Positions 11,261 to 23,214 of a stretch of 64,000 nucleotides of DNA are shown piece by piece (the stretch's first letter is position 1; the number at the start of each line of letters is the position of its first letter). The notes under the pieces were generated by a model. That model was not told where the DNA came from, searched no databases, and worked only from the letters and a program-made list of their open reading frames with translations. The stretch covers positions 36,244,781 to 36,308,780 of the forward strand of contig CM043960.1 in NCBI GenBank assembly GCA_014529385.2, written 5' to 3'. Source of the stretch: Adiantum capillus-veneris (taxonomy: Eukaryota; Streptophyta; Polypodiopsida; Polypodiales; Pteridaceae). A program made the position numbers and the translations under genes.

Positions 11261-11360
11261 TGACTAAGGTGCTTGTCGTGCTTGCTGACTAAGGTGCTTA
11301 TCGTGATTGATGATTGAGGTGCTTGTCATGCTTGATGACTAAGGTGCTTGAGGTGCTAGG
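11261..11360 (+). repeat. 25-bp minisatellite in the LTR
   Basis: Four units of the form TGACTAAGGTGCTTGTCGTG(CTTGC), each 25 bp, plus a leading partial unit. The LTR at 21597 has about two units, and the inverted LTR fragment also has copies (about 7790-7875). Copy number therefore varies between LTRs. Confidence 0.8.
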
Positions 11361-11862
11361 GTTGAGCTTGATGTGGGAACCTTCTCCAGGCTTGATAGAG
11401 TTGAGCTTGAAGTAAGAACATTCCCCAAGCTTGAAGGGTTCAAGGAGTTCCCAAAAGTCAACATGATCCCTACTCAAGGGGGGGTGAGCCCTCATTGTAG
11501 GAGCCAGAGAGAGAACACACACACCCTCACACAAGTCAAGGATTGTGTAAAGAAGTAACTAGGACACTTGTCAAGTTCCTCTTCATGTTGCCCTTATGGT
11601 GTGCCTAAAGCCTATTGATTGGCCTCTCAAGGGGTCCAATGATAATTTAGTTAATTTATTTAATTGATTATGAATTTATCGAGCCCTCTCTCTCAAAGGG
11701 GAAAGGGCCACATTTATCCCAAGGCTAGCATTGTTGCTTGATATGCACCCTGCATGTGATTGGCTAGGTTTGTAGGGGTCCAATCATCTTCTAGCATGAG
11801 CTACAAGGGGGGTGGACCAAGGAAGCTAGGCATGTAGGGGTCCAATCATCTTCTAGCATGAG

Positions 11863-11865
<3 letters not shown>

Positions 11866-11916
<51 letters not shown>
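11866..11916. repeat. (CT)n microsatellite in LTR
   Basis: An uninterrupted CT tract within the 5' LTR, at the position equivalent to 22487-22533 in the 3' LTR. Confidence 0.9.
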
Positions 11917-11919
<3 letters not shown>

Positions 11920-12581
11920 GTGTGAAGTGCAAAGTGCAAGAGCTCCATCTCCTTCTCCAAGCTTGTTGAGAAGTTGAGAGCCTACACCAACACTCTTGGC
12001 TATGGAATGCAAATCCAACCAAGAGCCATGCTTCAATGGTTAAGGCTTGCCATATTCTTCATCTTCATTACTATGCTATTATCCTATGCTAAGCAAGAAG
12101 AGTGATGATAAGTAAGGAACTATTTCTTCCTCCTCTTCCCTACCCTCATTGTCCACTAGCTCTCTCCACCTTTGAAGGTGTTTGAGGCCTTGGGACTGAG
12201 GCCGAGAATGGTTAATGTTTTTACAAACATTATGTTATGTTCGTGATGCATGAAGCTTTCTATCTTCATTGCATCACCTAGGTCACAAGGAACACAAAGA
12301 TTGTATTGTACCAAGTCTCTCTTGATGGGAGAATATATAATACAAAAGCCTATTGGAGGGGGGACCGGCTCCACATAAATCCGGTGCTCAACTGTTGTCA
12401 TGTTCTCTAATTTTCTCTCTTGCAAAAGTATTGTTCATGCCAAGTTAATTAAGTAAAATGGTTATGATGCTACAACTAATTAAGTTCACCCTCTATGTTC
12501 TCAATGTAGCCTCACAAAAATGCTCACTTTAATTCTCTTAATTCCGATATCCTCAAAGTTCATAGGCCATTTCCATTACAT

Positions 12582-12593
12582 TGGTATCAGAGC
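12582..12593 (+). other. Primer binding site, initiator Met tRNA
   Basis: TGGTATCAGAGC follows the LTR terminus after one spacer base. It is a perfect match to the plant initiator-Met PBS consensus and fixes the 5' LTR boundary. Confidence 0.9.
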
Positions 12594-13493
12594 TATTGGT
12601 TTCTCTTTCCTTGCTTAAGAAGAGAGGTCCTTAAGTTGTCCATGAAAGTTTGTACATGTTCATTGCAATAGGATCTATTATCTTGGTTGAGAAGGACTTA
12701 GTTTGAGGTACACTGTTGGGAACTATAGTCTTAATAATGGAGTCTCTCAAGGCTTGCCTTTGGCTTAATCATTATTGAGCTACTAGCAAGCTCAACAGGA
12801 ACCATAATCAATAGAGCAATGTTAGACCCTCTCCACTAGTCTTTGCAATCAACAGTGTCTAAACCAGGGGTGTGACTACTTCAGAACTAATTTTCAAAGG
12901 TAAAGAAGAGTAGCAATTAAGGTTTTTGAGGGTACCAAAAAATGAAGGTTTTTGAGGGTACCAAAGCACAAAGTAATTCTAAACATAAGTTTAATTAGCA
13001 TGGTTGACAATAACCAAGAGAGTAGAATAAACATTGATAACTTTGATTTTGCACATGAAGGTGCTAATGAAGATGCCCCCATGTTTGTTAATTGTGTTGT
13101 TACTAGGTTGCAGCAAGCTATGGGCAACCCTGCTTTGCAAGCCGAAGTTACCCAACAACTTCATGCTTATGGGATTTCCCTTCCTCTCCAAGAGGAGAGA
13201 GAGCTTAGTAGGCCTCTAGATGAGACTCCCAAAAAAAGACTCTCTCCCATAAGAGAGGAGGAATCCAAAGAACGAGAAAGAAGCAAATCCCTAAGTTCCT
13301 CTGAAGATGTGGCTCCACGAAGATGGCGGTCTAAACGATCGCCAACTCCTCCCGAGAGGAAACGGTCAACCCACAATTCTTCTCCTTGTCACTCCAAAAG
13401 GGAAGAGAGGAAACAAAGGAAGAAAAGGGCAAGAAAGAGGTCACCCTCTTCGCCTTCTTCTTCACCTTCCTCCTCTTCCTACGAAAGCAATAA

Positions 13494-13628
13494 CTATTCT
13501 CTTAGAGAATAGCTATTCCTCTCCTCTTGTATTCTCCTAGAGAATACAAGAGGAGAGGACATAGCAAATCTTACCTTGTATTCTCCTAAAGAATACAAGA
13601 GGAGAGGACATTGCAAATCTTACCCTGC
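13494..13628. repeat. Palindromes and 49-bp direct repeat in gag
   Basis: An 8-bp stem with 3-nt loop (13494-13512) is followed by a perfect 20-bp stem with a CTA loop (13517-13559). The segment beginning ATTCTCCTAGAG at 13531 recurs 49 bp later at 13580 (ATTCTCCTAAAG). These changes interrupt the gag frame. Confidence 0.85.
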
Positions 13629-13691
13629 ATGGTGAAGGTCCCAAAAGCTCAAGAAGTTCAAAGAGGGAGGAAAGAGTATCTCTTTTCTCAC

Positions 13692-13911
13692 CTATGATGG
13701 CACCTTTGGTGCCACCAACCAAGTATTGGCCTTCATCCAACACTTTGATGCGGCCTTTGGAGACGAGGGCTTCACGGAGTCCTCCAGACAATGCCATGTA
13801 GCTATGATGGCACCATTGGTGCCACCAACCAAGTATTGGCCTTCATCCAGCAGTTTGATGCGGCCTTTGGAGACGAGGGCTTCACGGAGTCCTCCAGGCA
13901 ATGCCATGTAG
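13692..13911 (+). repeat. 110-bp tandem duplication in gag
   Basis: Two adjacent 110-bp copies (13692-13801 and 13802-13911) beginning CTATGATGGCACC differ at a few positions. Because 110 is not a multiple of three, the second copy is out of frame. It therefore arose after, or caused, loss of coding function. Confidence 0.9.
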
Positions 13912-14639
13912 CTATGCACTTCTAGAAATTGGCTCTTCAATGGTGGGCTAGCCTTCGTGATAAACGACGAAGCCCCAAAGACATGAAAACTCTACAAGTT
14001 TCAATATGAAGCAATTCCTTGTAAGAAATGCAAAGGACAAAGTGCTTACCAAATGACGGAGTTTAAAGCTGCTCTCCAACGAGTCTATCCGCAAATATGT
14101 GGAAAAGTTTTGGGATTTACATCTCAAGGGTATTGTTTTTCAAAAGATATACTTCGCCTAGAAAAAGCAACAATTCTGTGTGGGATTACCTGAAGAGATG
14201 GCCGAGTACGTTAACTCCCAATGGCCTGGTTCTATTATCGAAGTAATCCACCACACTATGGTTTCTTTGCGCATCAATTTCCAACAAGGGGCTAAAAGGA
14301 ACGCCAAGCCCATGGAAAGCAAAGACAAAAGTGATGCAAAGGGGAAAAAAAATGCCCAAAATTCTTCCAAGGCAATTCCAACAACAACAACAACAAAAAA
14401 AACGGTCCAAGGAGAAGGGAGTTTACAAAGGTAAAAATAAACTCTCTCATGAAGAGCTTGAAGCTTTTCGTAAGGACCACAAATGTTTTAAGTGTGGGGA
14501 GCAAGGACATGGCTATCGTTCTTGCCCCAAGAGAAATGCCCAAAATGAGACTCCTAGAGCTTCCACAATCGAAGCTCCAAAAGAGGATGCTCATTGCAAA
14601 GGATTACCTCTCTCCTATGCTTGGGGAAAGGTAAGGGAG

Positions 14640-16487
14640 CATGATGCCTTCATCTTTTTTGACCCTGGCTCTACTCATACTTCATATCAACGGAGTTGGC
14701 CACTATGTTGGGCATTCAAGCTTTCAAGATGGGAGATACTGTAATTGCCGATGGAGCTTTCAAGGGACAACAAGCCTTCGTTACTCCCTTGATTGGGAAG
14801 TTGAATCTTCATGTCCAAAGCTATGTCAACAAAGTAGACTTTTTCGTCTCTCCTCTCCAACATGAGGATGTTATCGTAGGGGCACCATGGTTCAACCGCA
14901 TGGCTGCCAACATGAAGTTCCCTAGAAGGAGAATTTTCTTCACCTACAGGGAAAAGAGCATGTATATAGATGCTAGTTAGTCCGGTCGTACTATACCACT
15001 TGTAAATTCTCCTGCTTTTGATAAATCAATGAAAAGCTCAGCTTTTGCGTACATGATTTTTGTCAATGAGTCCCTAAAAGGTCCTAATGTTTCATTAAAT
15101 GTAAATGGTAGGAATCAGGAAGAGTTAGACTTGTCTAATTTTCTAAATGGATTCCAAGATGTGTTCATCGATGATATCTCTATGGACTTACCTCCAAAAT
15201 GAGGGGATGATGACCATCGAATTGAGCTCCTACTAGGAAGCTCACCGCCTAGCAAGCCTCCTTATCGAGTTTCCCAAGCTCAACAAGAGGAGATCATGAG
15301 GCAAGTATAGGGATTGGTAGACAAAGGGATGGTGAGGCCTAGATCCTCTCCCTTTTGTTCTCCAGTCCTTTTAGTGCAAAAGAAAGATGGTACATACCGC
15401 ATGTGTGTGGACTATCAAGCACTAAACCATATCACTATCAAATTTTTTTTTCTTGTACCGTGGATAGAAGATATGTTTGATAAGCTACAAGGCTCTACCT
15501 ACTTCAGTAGGATTGACCTTAAAAATGGCTACCATCAAGTAAGGATAGTGAATGAAGATATCCTAAAGACCGCGTTCCGTACAACATTTGGTCTTTATGA
15601 ATATCTAGTCATGCCTTTTGGCTTGACTAATGCACCAGCCACGTTCAATCATTTAATGGAGAAAATATTTAGACCCTATCGCAAATTCACTGGAGCGTGC
15701 TTTGATGATATCATCATCTACTCCAAGTCCTTGGAGGAACACAAGCAACACCTCCAGGTAATTTTTTAAGCTTTAAGGGAGAGAACAAGCTTTTTATCAA
15801 TCAAAAGAAGAGCGAATTTTTCTTCAAGAGATTCAACACTTAGGTCATATTATCTCTCAGGATGGAATTTGTATGGATCCATCTAAGTTAGAGGTAATAA
15901 AAGCAGGGCCTAATCCAAGGAATCTACATGAGCTAAGAAGCACTATTTGTATGTGGGCAAAAAATAGATGCTTCATAACCAAATTCTCTCAAATAGCTGG
16001 ACCATTACATGAATTAACAAAGAAGAACGTTAAGTACTCATGGACTGCTAAAGAGCAAAATGCTTTTGACAAGCTCAAAGAGAAGCTTACCTCCCAACCA
16101 ACCTCCTAACCAGTCCTTATGCTTCTGGATCTTTCAAAGCCATTTGAGGTCCAATGTGATGCTTGTGATGATTGCCTTGGAGCAGTCTTGCTTCAAGAAG
16201 AGCATACCATAGCATATGAGAGCCGATGACTCAATGTCGATGAACAGATCTTGGGCATATACCAAAAAGAGCTTTTAGTTGTTCTACATGCCCTAGACAC
16301 ATGGAAGCACTATCTACTGGGGACTCCATTTATTTTATGAACAGACCACCAAAGTCTCAAGTACTTCACACAAACCAAGCTTTTTGACAAAAATATGAGG
16401 TGGGAAAATTTTCTTTTGCAATTTTATTTTCATATTGCTCACATTGCTGGTAAGCACAATCAAGTGGCCGATACACTTTCACGATGA
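14640..16487 (+). pseudogene. Chromovirus protease, reverse transcriptase and RNase H (broken)
   Basis: The protease active site reads FFDPGSTHT (DPGS at 14661-14672) and its C-terminal part contains DVIVGAPWF (near 14865-14893). The RT starts around 15240, where stops at 15199 and 15308 are visible. It is open from 15314 with the conserved blocks RMCVDYQALN, DLKNGYHQVRI, FGLTNAPATF and the catalytic FDD (15701-15709, within CFDDIIIYSK). A frameshift near 15770 precedes the thumb and connection (LGHIISQDGI). The RNase H core follows: FEVQCDAC, GAVLLQ, TDHQSLKYF, HNQVADTLSR. Several stops lie here (for example near 16108 and 16228). RT copies the RNA and RNase H removes it; this copy cannot make a full protein. 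Confidence 0.85.
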
Positions 16488-16499
16488 AGAAGAGTTAAT

Positions 16500-16980
16500 G
16501 TGGTGTTTATAGCAACTTACAATGATCTATCTTTTATGATAGATGTGTATGCTACTGACCCCGACTTTAGAGACATAATGTCAGCCCTTGCTTTGGGGAA
16601 GAAAGAAGAACCATTCATCTTGCAGGATGGTTATCTTCTCCATGGTAATAGGCTATGTGTTACCCATTCCATTCGTGAGAAAGTTATGTATGAATCCCAT
16701 GCTCCTCCCTATGCGGGGCATAGACGCATTAAACCTACTCTTCGAGAAGTAGAGACGTACTTCTATTGGCCTACCATGAAAGTGGACATACAAGAGTATG
16801 TTTCAAAATGTGTGGTATGCCAAAGAATAAGTATGATAGAGGGAAGCAACTTGGATTACTCCAGCCATTGCCAATCCCTAATTCACCAAGGGAGAGTATA
16901 TCATGGATTTATCTTTGGATTACTCAAGTCTATCCATGGGAATACGGGAATATGGAAAATAGTTGATAGGTTTAGCAAGC
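16500..16980 (+). pseudogene. Chromovirus integrase, N-terminal part
   Basis: It contains the zinc-binding HHCC region, with His residues in ESHAPPYAGH and the pair CVVCQRI, and then the start of the catalytic core (PRESISW, KIVDRFSK) after a frameshift around 16840. The coding sequence stops exactly at TTTAGCAAGC (16980), where a 3.5-kb insertion begins, and resumes at 20456. Confidence 0.8.
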
Positions 16981-17603
16981 GAGGGTTTCCAATCAACGAG
17001 CAAAGAAAACCGAGCAAAGCCAATTTTCGAGCAAATATGAGTAACACCCTTGACAAATTGTTGCAAGCGCAAGCTACATTGAAGAAAATAATTATGTCAT
17101 GATGGATTCGACCTCCCAACATCTCAATGAAAAATGGTCCTACATCTAAAATTACCACAAAGTAGTTGAGGCTTCAAAATCTTAAATCTCCTTACATGTT
17201 GAGGCCCTAACAAAATCCCAAGTCACAAGAGATCTAAAATGCAGTTAATTATGGATGTGTCATCATAGATAGCTAAGGTTTTCCGCCCTCTCATCTGAAA
17301 TCCCTTTCCTCTCGCTGCTCTTGAAATTCTTTCCTTGCATTAAATGGGCAACAAAAAGTTGCATGTTAGAACCTTGCAGACGTCAGAAGTGCAAAGTCTT
17401 TAGGGGTTGACATGGTGGACCTTCTTTTGAAGCTAATGGGCATGTTCTTTTTTTCTACAACATGTAGGCCAAGTGCATTTTCTTGCAGGTTGGCAACACC
17501 ATTCCATGTCAAGGGAGCCTTGCCGAGGACACAACTTCCTTTAACGCTTTTTGGGCTTGCAAATTTCAACACTAAAGTACCTGTTGTAGACACAGGTGTA
17601 GAG

Positions 17604-17713
<110 letters not shown>

Positions 17714-18365
17714 GAACGTGTATGTGTTTTTGTGTCTTCTTTGCAAAAGTGAGACATTGGAAGAGACCAACTGAATATTGAACAAGCATGGTGTGTATGA
17801 GCTCTCATAATTTCTCGTTGGATTTTTCTATGGATCGCTAGATAAGCCATCCCAACAGTATTGTTGCCTTTCTACTTACAAGGTAACTCCAAGGTAACAA
17901 ATAAAGGAGACTATGAAGTTGCATGGTTTACTCTAGTATCCAGTCTTCCACGTCCTTTTCAATATTTTGACTAGCATGAATCAACTACTCTGTCTATGTC
18001 AAAATTGTCAGCATGAACCGGTGCACCATTGAAGGGATTGTCGAGGCCGCCTTGAGGAAGGCTGGTATTCCTCACTTGATCTACATTGATCTCCTTGGAC
18101 ACAACGGGAATCATGGCAAATGGAACCCTATATATGCTTCTCGATATGAGCCCTATTGACAAAAAGAAAAGGATGAGCAATGAACACTCAAACGCCAATA
18201 CCAATCATTATCCATGGTGTGAGCCCCAAAATTGAGGTTTTTTTGTCTGTCTAGTAGGCAGTACTGTTCGGGAAAAAGCATTTTTCCAAACATACAAAGA
18301 TCCTTCAATTTGCTAAGAGGAAATTTTAGAAAATTATATTTTTTGCCCCCCCCCCCCCCCCCGGG

Positions 18366-18435
18366 CCTTGTCTCTACCCTTGTGAAACATGTCGAAACCA
18401 TTCCGCGCCGGCGCGGACTGGTTCCAACATGCATC
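18366..18435 (+). repeat. Internal repeat, copy 1, with 14-bp GC palindrome
   Basis: A block of about 70 bp (TTGTCTCTACCCTTGTGAAA ... TCCAACATGCATC) that recurs at 18986-19057. It contains the perfect palindrome CCGCGCCGGCGCGG at 18403-18416. Confidence 0.8.
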
Positions 18436-18985
18436 GCTGCGGCGCAACAGATGGGCTTCATCTTTTGAAAGTGAGAGTGTGAAAAAGCTTCGCATAACGG
18501 TGAATCAAGTGGAGAAAGCTCACAAACATTGCACACGGGGAGGAGGGCAAGCTAACGAGGAGGGCATGAAGTGTTGCATGCTCGTAAGGTAGTCAGGCAA
18601 GTTGGTGTGTGCTCAAAGGGGAGGTTGCTCAGGATAGTCAAGCACGTGCTGCCCATGTGTGTACGTCCACTTTGCATGCTAGGGGTCGGTTTCGAGCGCT
18701 GATAGACACGTGTCCTTGTTTCGAGCACTAGATGATGCGTGAAGGGAAAGTCAAAAAGCAATTGCAAGTAGCAAAGAGAATTGATACTACCTTTATGGAA
18801 AAATGTTGCATGCGCATAGTCATATTCAATAGGAGCACGTCTAGCTGTACACTCTACATGGATATGGCGGCCTTTGCAGACGAGTCTGTGCAGTTGATGA
18901 GTCATGAAAGTAGCCACCCGGTCTCCTTCTACGTCGACGTATAATTGTCGGCCCCGCTATTCGCGCGCCCGCCCCCCTAATTCAT

Positions 18986-19270
18986 TTTTGTCTCTACCCT
19001 TGTGAAACATGTCCAAACCTTTCCGCGCCGGCGCGGAATGGTTCCAACATGCATCCCTACTCCTCATGGGCTGCGCCAGCCTCTCTCACGCATGTGTGCA
19101 GGCCCGACAATTCTAGGGCTCTCGAAAGCCAATTAGAGAGTGACACGGATGGAGTGCAGGCGCGGACTGATTTTGACACACATCCCTACTCCTCTCTTGC
19201 GCACGTGCATGTGTAGCCTCAGCAGTTCTAGGGCTCTCAGAAGCCAATTAGAGAGTGAAGTGGCTGGAGT
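18986..19270 (+). repeat. Internal repeat, copy 2, and nested 120-bp repeats
   Basis: The second copy of the 70-bp block has the palindrome extended to TTCCGCGCCGGCGCGGAA (19021-19038). It is followed by two diverged copies of a segment containing TTCTAGGGCTCTC and AGCCAATTAGAGAGTGA (near 19109-19142 and 19226-19258). Confidence 0.75.
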
Positions 19271-19543
19271 GCAGCTTGTTGTGTTTTACCTGCAAGGGAA
19301 TGGCAACATTCGCCACAAAAAATGATGCAATAATCAGCATACCTACTGCTAAAAAAAAGAAAGTTTTGGCGACAGCTATCACGTGGACAGCATGGGGCTG
19401 GTTGGTTCTGTGTAGGCATGTGCAGGTCAGGCAAGGCAGCAAAGGTGCAAGCAATGGCGTGACAGAGTGGGACACTAAGCTTGTGTTGAACCAGGTGGTG
19501 AGGTCTACAACTTCTAGTAGCAAGCGGCTGCATGCTGCAAGTA

Positions 19544-19546
<3 letters not shown>

Positions 19547-19614
<68 letters not shown>
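19547..19614. repeat. (TC)n microsatellite
   Basis: An uninterrupted TC tract ending in CGCGCGCG, inside the insertion. Confidence 0.95.
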
Positions 19615-19622
<8 letters not shown>

Positions 19623-19768
19623 ATCTAGATGTGTTTTACTTGCAAGGTAATTGAAACACTAGCGAAAAAATAAGGTACATTGACAGTACGTGTTGTACGA
19701 TGCCGGTGTTGAGGGGTGGTCTACAATTGCAGCAGCAAGCGACTACCTGCTGCAAGGATCACGGGGTC

Positions 19769-19772
<4 letters not shown>

Positions 19773-19846
<74 letters not shown>
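19773..19846. repeat. (GA)n microsatellite
   Basis: An uninterrupted GA tract, the third long di-nucleotide run inside the 3.5-kb insertion. Confidence 0.95.
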
Positions 19847-19849
<3 letters not shown>

Positions 19850-20455
19850 GAAATGTTATATTAACATCTTCAAAAGGCCAAAATGACCTATGACACCAAA
19901 TTGTTACAAAATTGTGAATCTGATACCATGTCTGGGTACAAAAAGACTAGAACAAAATACTACTACTACTAGAATCCATCCTCATCCGCACTCTGGATGT
20001 CGAGGGAGTATGGCTCATATTCTCTATTGTAGTCTCTGTCGATGATGTGTCGCCCCTCTCCTCAATCGTGACCATCTAGATTTCCATAGCTTCAGTACAA
20101 AACTAAGAGGACAAGTAGTCGATCAATTGCTTTAAGTCTTTTTAACAATTGTTTTGTTTTTGAAGCAATAAGCTCTTTGGACAAGATCAAGTAGATAACC
20201 GTAGAGCATGTGGTTGATGATGTACCTATTGTCACGGGTATAAACATATGCTTGGATGTCAATACATATTTTTCATGGGTAGAATAGGTGAAAGTTTTTA
20301 TTATACTCTACAACCACTTATCACAGTGTTATCACACTATGTCTCTTTTTCCTTATCATTTTTTAAAATCTCATTAATTTACAAATAAATTTATTGAGGG
20401 ACTTGCTCGTTTCTTTTGTTGCTCGGAAAAACTCGCTCACCGTCTTGTAAATCTC

Positions 20456-20900
20456 TAGCAAGCAAGCACACTTTATTCCTGTCAAAAAGACTATTAAGGC
20501 ACACCAAATGGCAACTCTCTTCATATCTCAGATTTTCAAACACCATGGATTACCAACAACCGTCGTGTCAGATAGAGATCCTAGAATGACCAGTAAATTT
20601 TCGAAAGGTCTCTTCAAAAATCTAGGTACAAGATTAAATTTCTCTTCTGCCTATCACCCACAAACGGATGGCCAAAGTGAGATAGCCAATCTTACAATAC
20701 TCGATCTACTAAAGACTTATGTTACAGAAGTAGATCAACACTTACAATGGGAGAAGTACTTATCCCTTGTAGAGTATGCATACAACAATACTGTCCATGC
20801 TTCTACGGGAAAAGCACCTTTTGAAATCATAGAGGGAAGACCTAAGAGTCCCTTGCTACTTAAAGTACATGGGAAGATATTCGATGCCGATGGAGTATAG
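20456..20900 (+). pseudogene. Chromovirus integrase, C-terminal part
   Basis: It resumes the integrase core exactly after the insertion: FIPVKKTIKAHQMA, then VVSDRDPRMTSKF with the second catalytic Asp, then AYHPQTDGQSEIANLT with the catalytic Glu. The D-to-E spacing is in the usual range. The frame is open from 20508 to 20900 and then stops near the GPY/F region. With 16500-16980 it forms one integrase, which would insert the DNA copy into the genome. Confidence 0.85.
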
Positions 20901-21470
20901 CCATGACCTACAAGAATATTTCCAAAAAATTAAAGAGGCTATATCCATCTCTCAACAAAGGCAAAAGGCTGCTGCTGATAAGCACAGAAGGGCCTTAACG
21001 CTCAAAGGGTCTTACTTAAGTTTTCCAGGGCTTGATTGAGGCAAACGACGGGAAAAAATCCTACGGACCATCAAAAGTGTTACACTAAACTAGCAAAAAT
21101 ATACTATGGTCCTTTTCAAATCTTGAAGCCAATCAATGAGATGGCTTATTAACTCAAGCTGCCCAACCATTGGCTCATACACAATGATTTTCATGTGAGC
21201 CTACTTAAGCCCTACAAAGGAGAGCCACCAAGTGAACCAATTATTGAAGACCCTCCATAAATCAAAGACCAAGAAGAGGTGCTACAACCTGAAGCTATCC
21301 TTCAGCATGAAGACAAGGTACTACAACATGGTAAGATTATCCTACGGTATCTTATTAAGTTCAAAAAATATCCTTTTGAAGATGCTAGATGGATGCAAGG
21401 AATACGACTTAAGGAGAATGCAATGGACTAAAGAGCAGACATGCTTGCTGCACCAAATGGATTAGTCATC
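20901..21470 (+). pseudogene. Chromovirus integrase tail with chromodomain-like block
   Basis: Frames shift several times. Recognisable pieces are the amphipathic ISISQQRQKAAADKHRR helix before the GPY/F module, the LKPYKGEPPSEP linker, and a chromodomain-like segment of the form ILRYLIKFKKYPFEDARWM near 21330-21400. Chromodomains steer integration to modified histones. Stops at several points show it is not functional. Confidence 0.65.
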
Positions 21471-21596
21471 CATCTTAGAATGATGTCATAGGGTAAAAAG
21501 GGATCCTCTACCCGCTAAGAAACATCGACTAATGACTAAGGCTTTATCTCCTCTACCTCATAGTCGAGGACGACTATGATTTCAAGAGAGAGATAA

Positions 21597-22481
21597 TGTC
21601 ATAAAATCTAATATCTAACCAACCCAAATGATTTTCTCATATTAAACTGATCATTTAGTGTGGGAGAATAAACGGGAACAAGGGTTAGAATATAGACATG
21701 TGCTTATGGATCTATCTCAACAGGGGGCCAAGGTTAAAGGGGTCCAAATGAGAGATGGTCTATCAAAGAGCAATGCTACCTAATGGAGCTTAAAGACTTT
21801 AGGGTAAGCTTCATTAAAGACCTCCAAAGGTTAGTGCTAAAAAATCCTTTGACCTTATGCAAGCTAGGGCTGTGCTTTAGGTGGGAACCCGGCCCAAGCT
21901 TGAGGTGCTTGTTGTGCTTGCTGACTAAGGTGCTTGAGGTGCTTGTCGTGCTTAATGACTAAGATGCTTGAGGTGCTAGGGCTAAGCTTGATGTGGGAAC
22001 CTTCTCCAGGTTTGATAGAGTTGAGCTTGAAGTGAGAACCTTCCCCAAGCTTGAAGGGTTCAAGGTGTTCCCAAAAGTCAACATGATCCCTACTCAAGGG
22101 GGGGTGAGCCCTCATTGTAGGAGCCAGAGAGAGAACACACACACCCTCACACAAGTCAAGGATTGTGTAAAGAAGTAACTAGGACACTTGTCAAGTTCCT
22201 CTTCATGTTGCCCTCATGGTGTGCCTAAAGCCTATTGGTTGGCCTCTCAATGGGTCCAATGGTAATTTAGCTAATTTTTTGAATTGATTATGAATTTATC
22301 AAGTCCTCTCTCTCAAAGGGGAAAGGGCCACACTTGTCCCAAGGCTAGCATTGTTGCTTGATATGCACCTTGCATGTGATTGGCTAGGCTTGTAGGGGTC
22401 CAATCATCTTCTAGCATGAGCTACAAGGGGGGTGGACCAATGAAGCTAGGCTTATAGGGGTCCAATAATCTTCTAGCATGA

Positions 22482-22537
<56 letters not shown>

Positions 22538-23214
22538 GTGTGAAGTGCAAAGTGCAAGAGCTCCATCTCCTTCTCCAAGCTTGTTGAGAAGTTGAGAGCC
22601 TACACCAACCCTCTTGGCTATGGAATGCAAATCCAACCAAGAGCCATGTTTCAATGCTTAAGCTTGACATTTTCTTCATCTTCATTATTATGCTATTATG
22701 CTATGCTAAGCAAGAAGGGTGATGATAAGTGAGGAACTATTTATTTCTCCTATGAATGCTTCTTCTTCCTCTTCCCTACCCTCATTCCCCGCTAGCTCTC
22801 TCCACCTTTGAAGGTGTTTGAGGCCTTGGGACCGAGGCCAAGGATGGTTAATATTTTTACAATGATTATGTTATGTTTGTGATGCATGAAGGTTTCCATC
22901 TTCATTGCATCACCTAGGTCACAAAGAACACAAATATTGTATTGTAGCAAGTCTCTCTTGATGGGAGAATCTATAATACAAAAGCCTATCGGAGGGGGCC
23001 AGCTCCACATAAATCCGGTCCTCAATTGTTGTCATGTTCTCTAATTCTCTCTCTTGCAAAAGTATTGTTCATGCCAAGTTGATTAAGTATAATGGTTATG
23101 ATGCTATCTCTAATTAAGTTAGCCCTCTATGTTCTCAATGTAGTCTCACAAAAATTCCCACTTTAATTCTCTTAATTTTGCTATTCTCAAAGTTCATAGG
23201 CCATTTCCATTACA
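21597..23214 (+). repeat. 3' LTR (1618 bp) of the chromovirus
   Basis: It begins TGTCATAAAATC and ends CCATTACA, like the LTR at 10939. It contains two-plus units of the 25-bp minisatellite (21905-21980) and (CT)n at 22487-22533. The following sequence is also present after the split LTR at 10650. Confidence 0.9.
22487..22533. repeat. (CT)n microsatellite in the 3' LTR
   Basis: A CT tract at the position equivalent to 11866-11916. Confidence 0.9.

Larger units (their letters stand above)
10939..12580 (+). repeat. 5' LTR (1642 bp) of the chromovirus
   Basis: It starts TGTCATAAAATC and ends CCATTACA, with the PBS directly after. It contains a 25-bp minisatellite (11261-11360), an internal duplicated block around 11767-11866 and a (CT)n tract. 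It pairs with the LTR at 21597-23214. By eye the two are clearly homologous throughout, with scattered substitutions and small indels. Confidence 0.9.
13000..14660 (+). pseudogene. Chromovirus gag (broken)
   Basis: The likely start is the ATG at 13000 (MVDNNQESRIN). A Ser/Arg/Lys-rich N-terminal segment runs to the stop near 13512. The capsid region continues in other frames: TNQVLAFIQHFDAAFG at about 13720, ALQWWASLRDKRRSP at about 13930, and ESIRKYVEKFWDL at about 14090. The CCHC knuckle CFKCGEQGHGYRSC lies at 14484-14525. Gag forms the virus-like particle and binds RNA. The frame is destroyed by a 110-bp tandem duplication (13692-13911), small palindromic insertions near 13500-13628 and at least one frameshift in an A-rich run near 14395. 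Confidence 0.75.
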
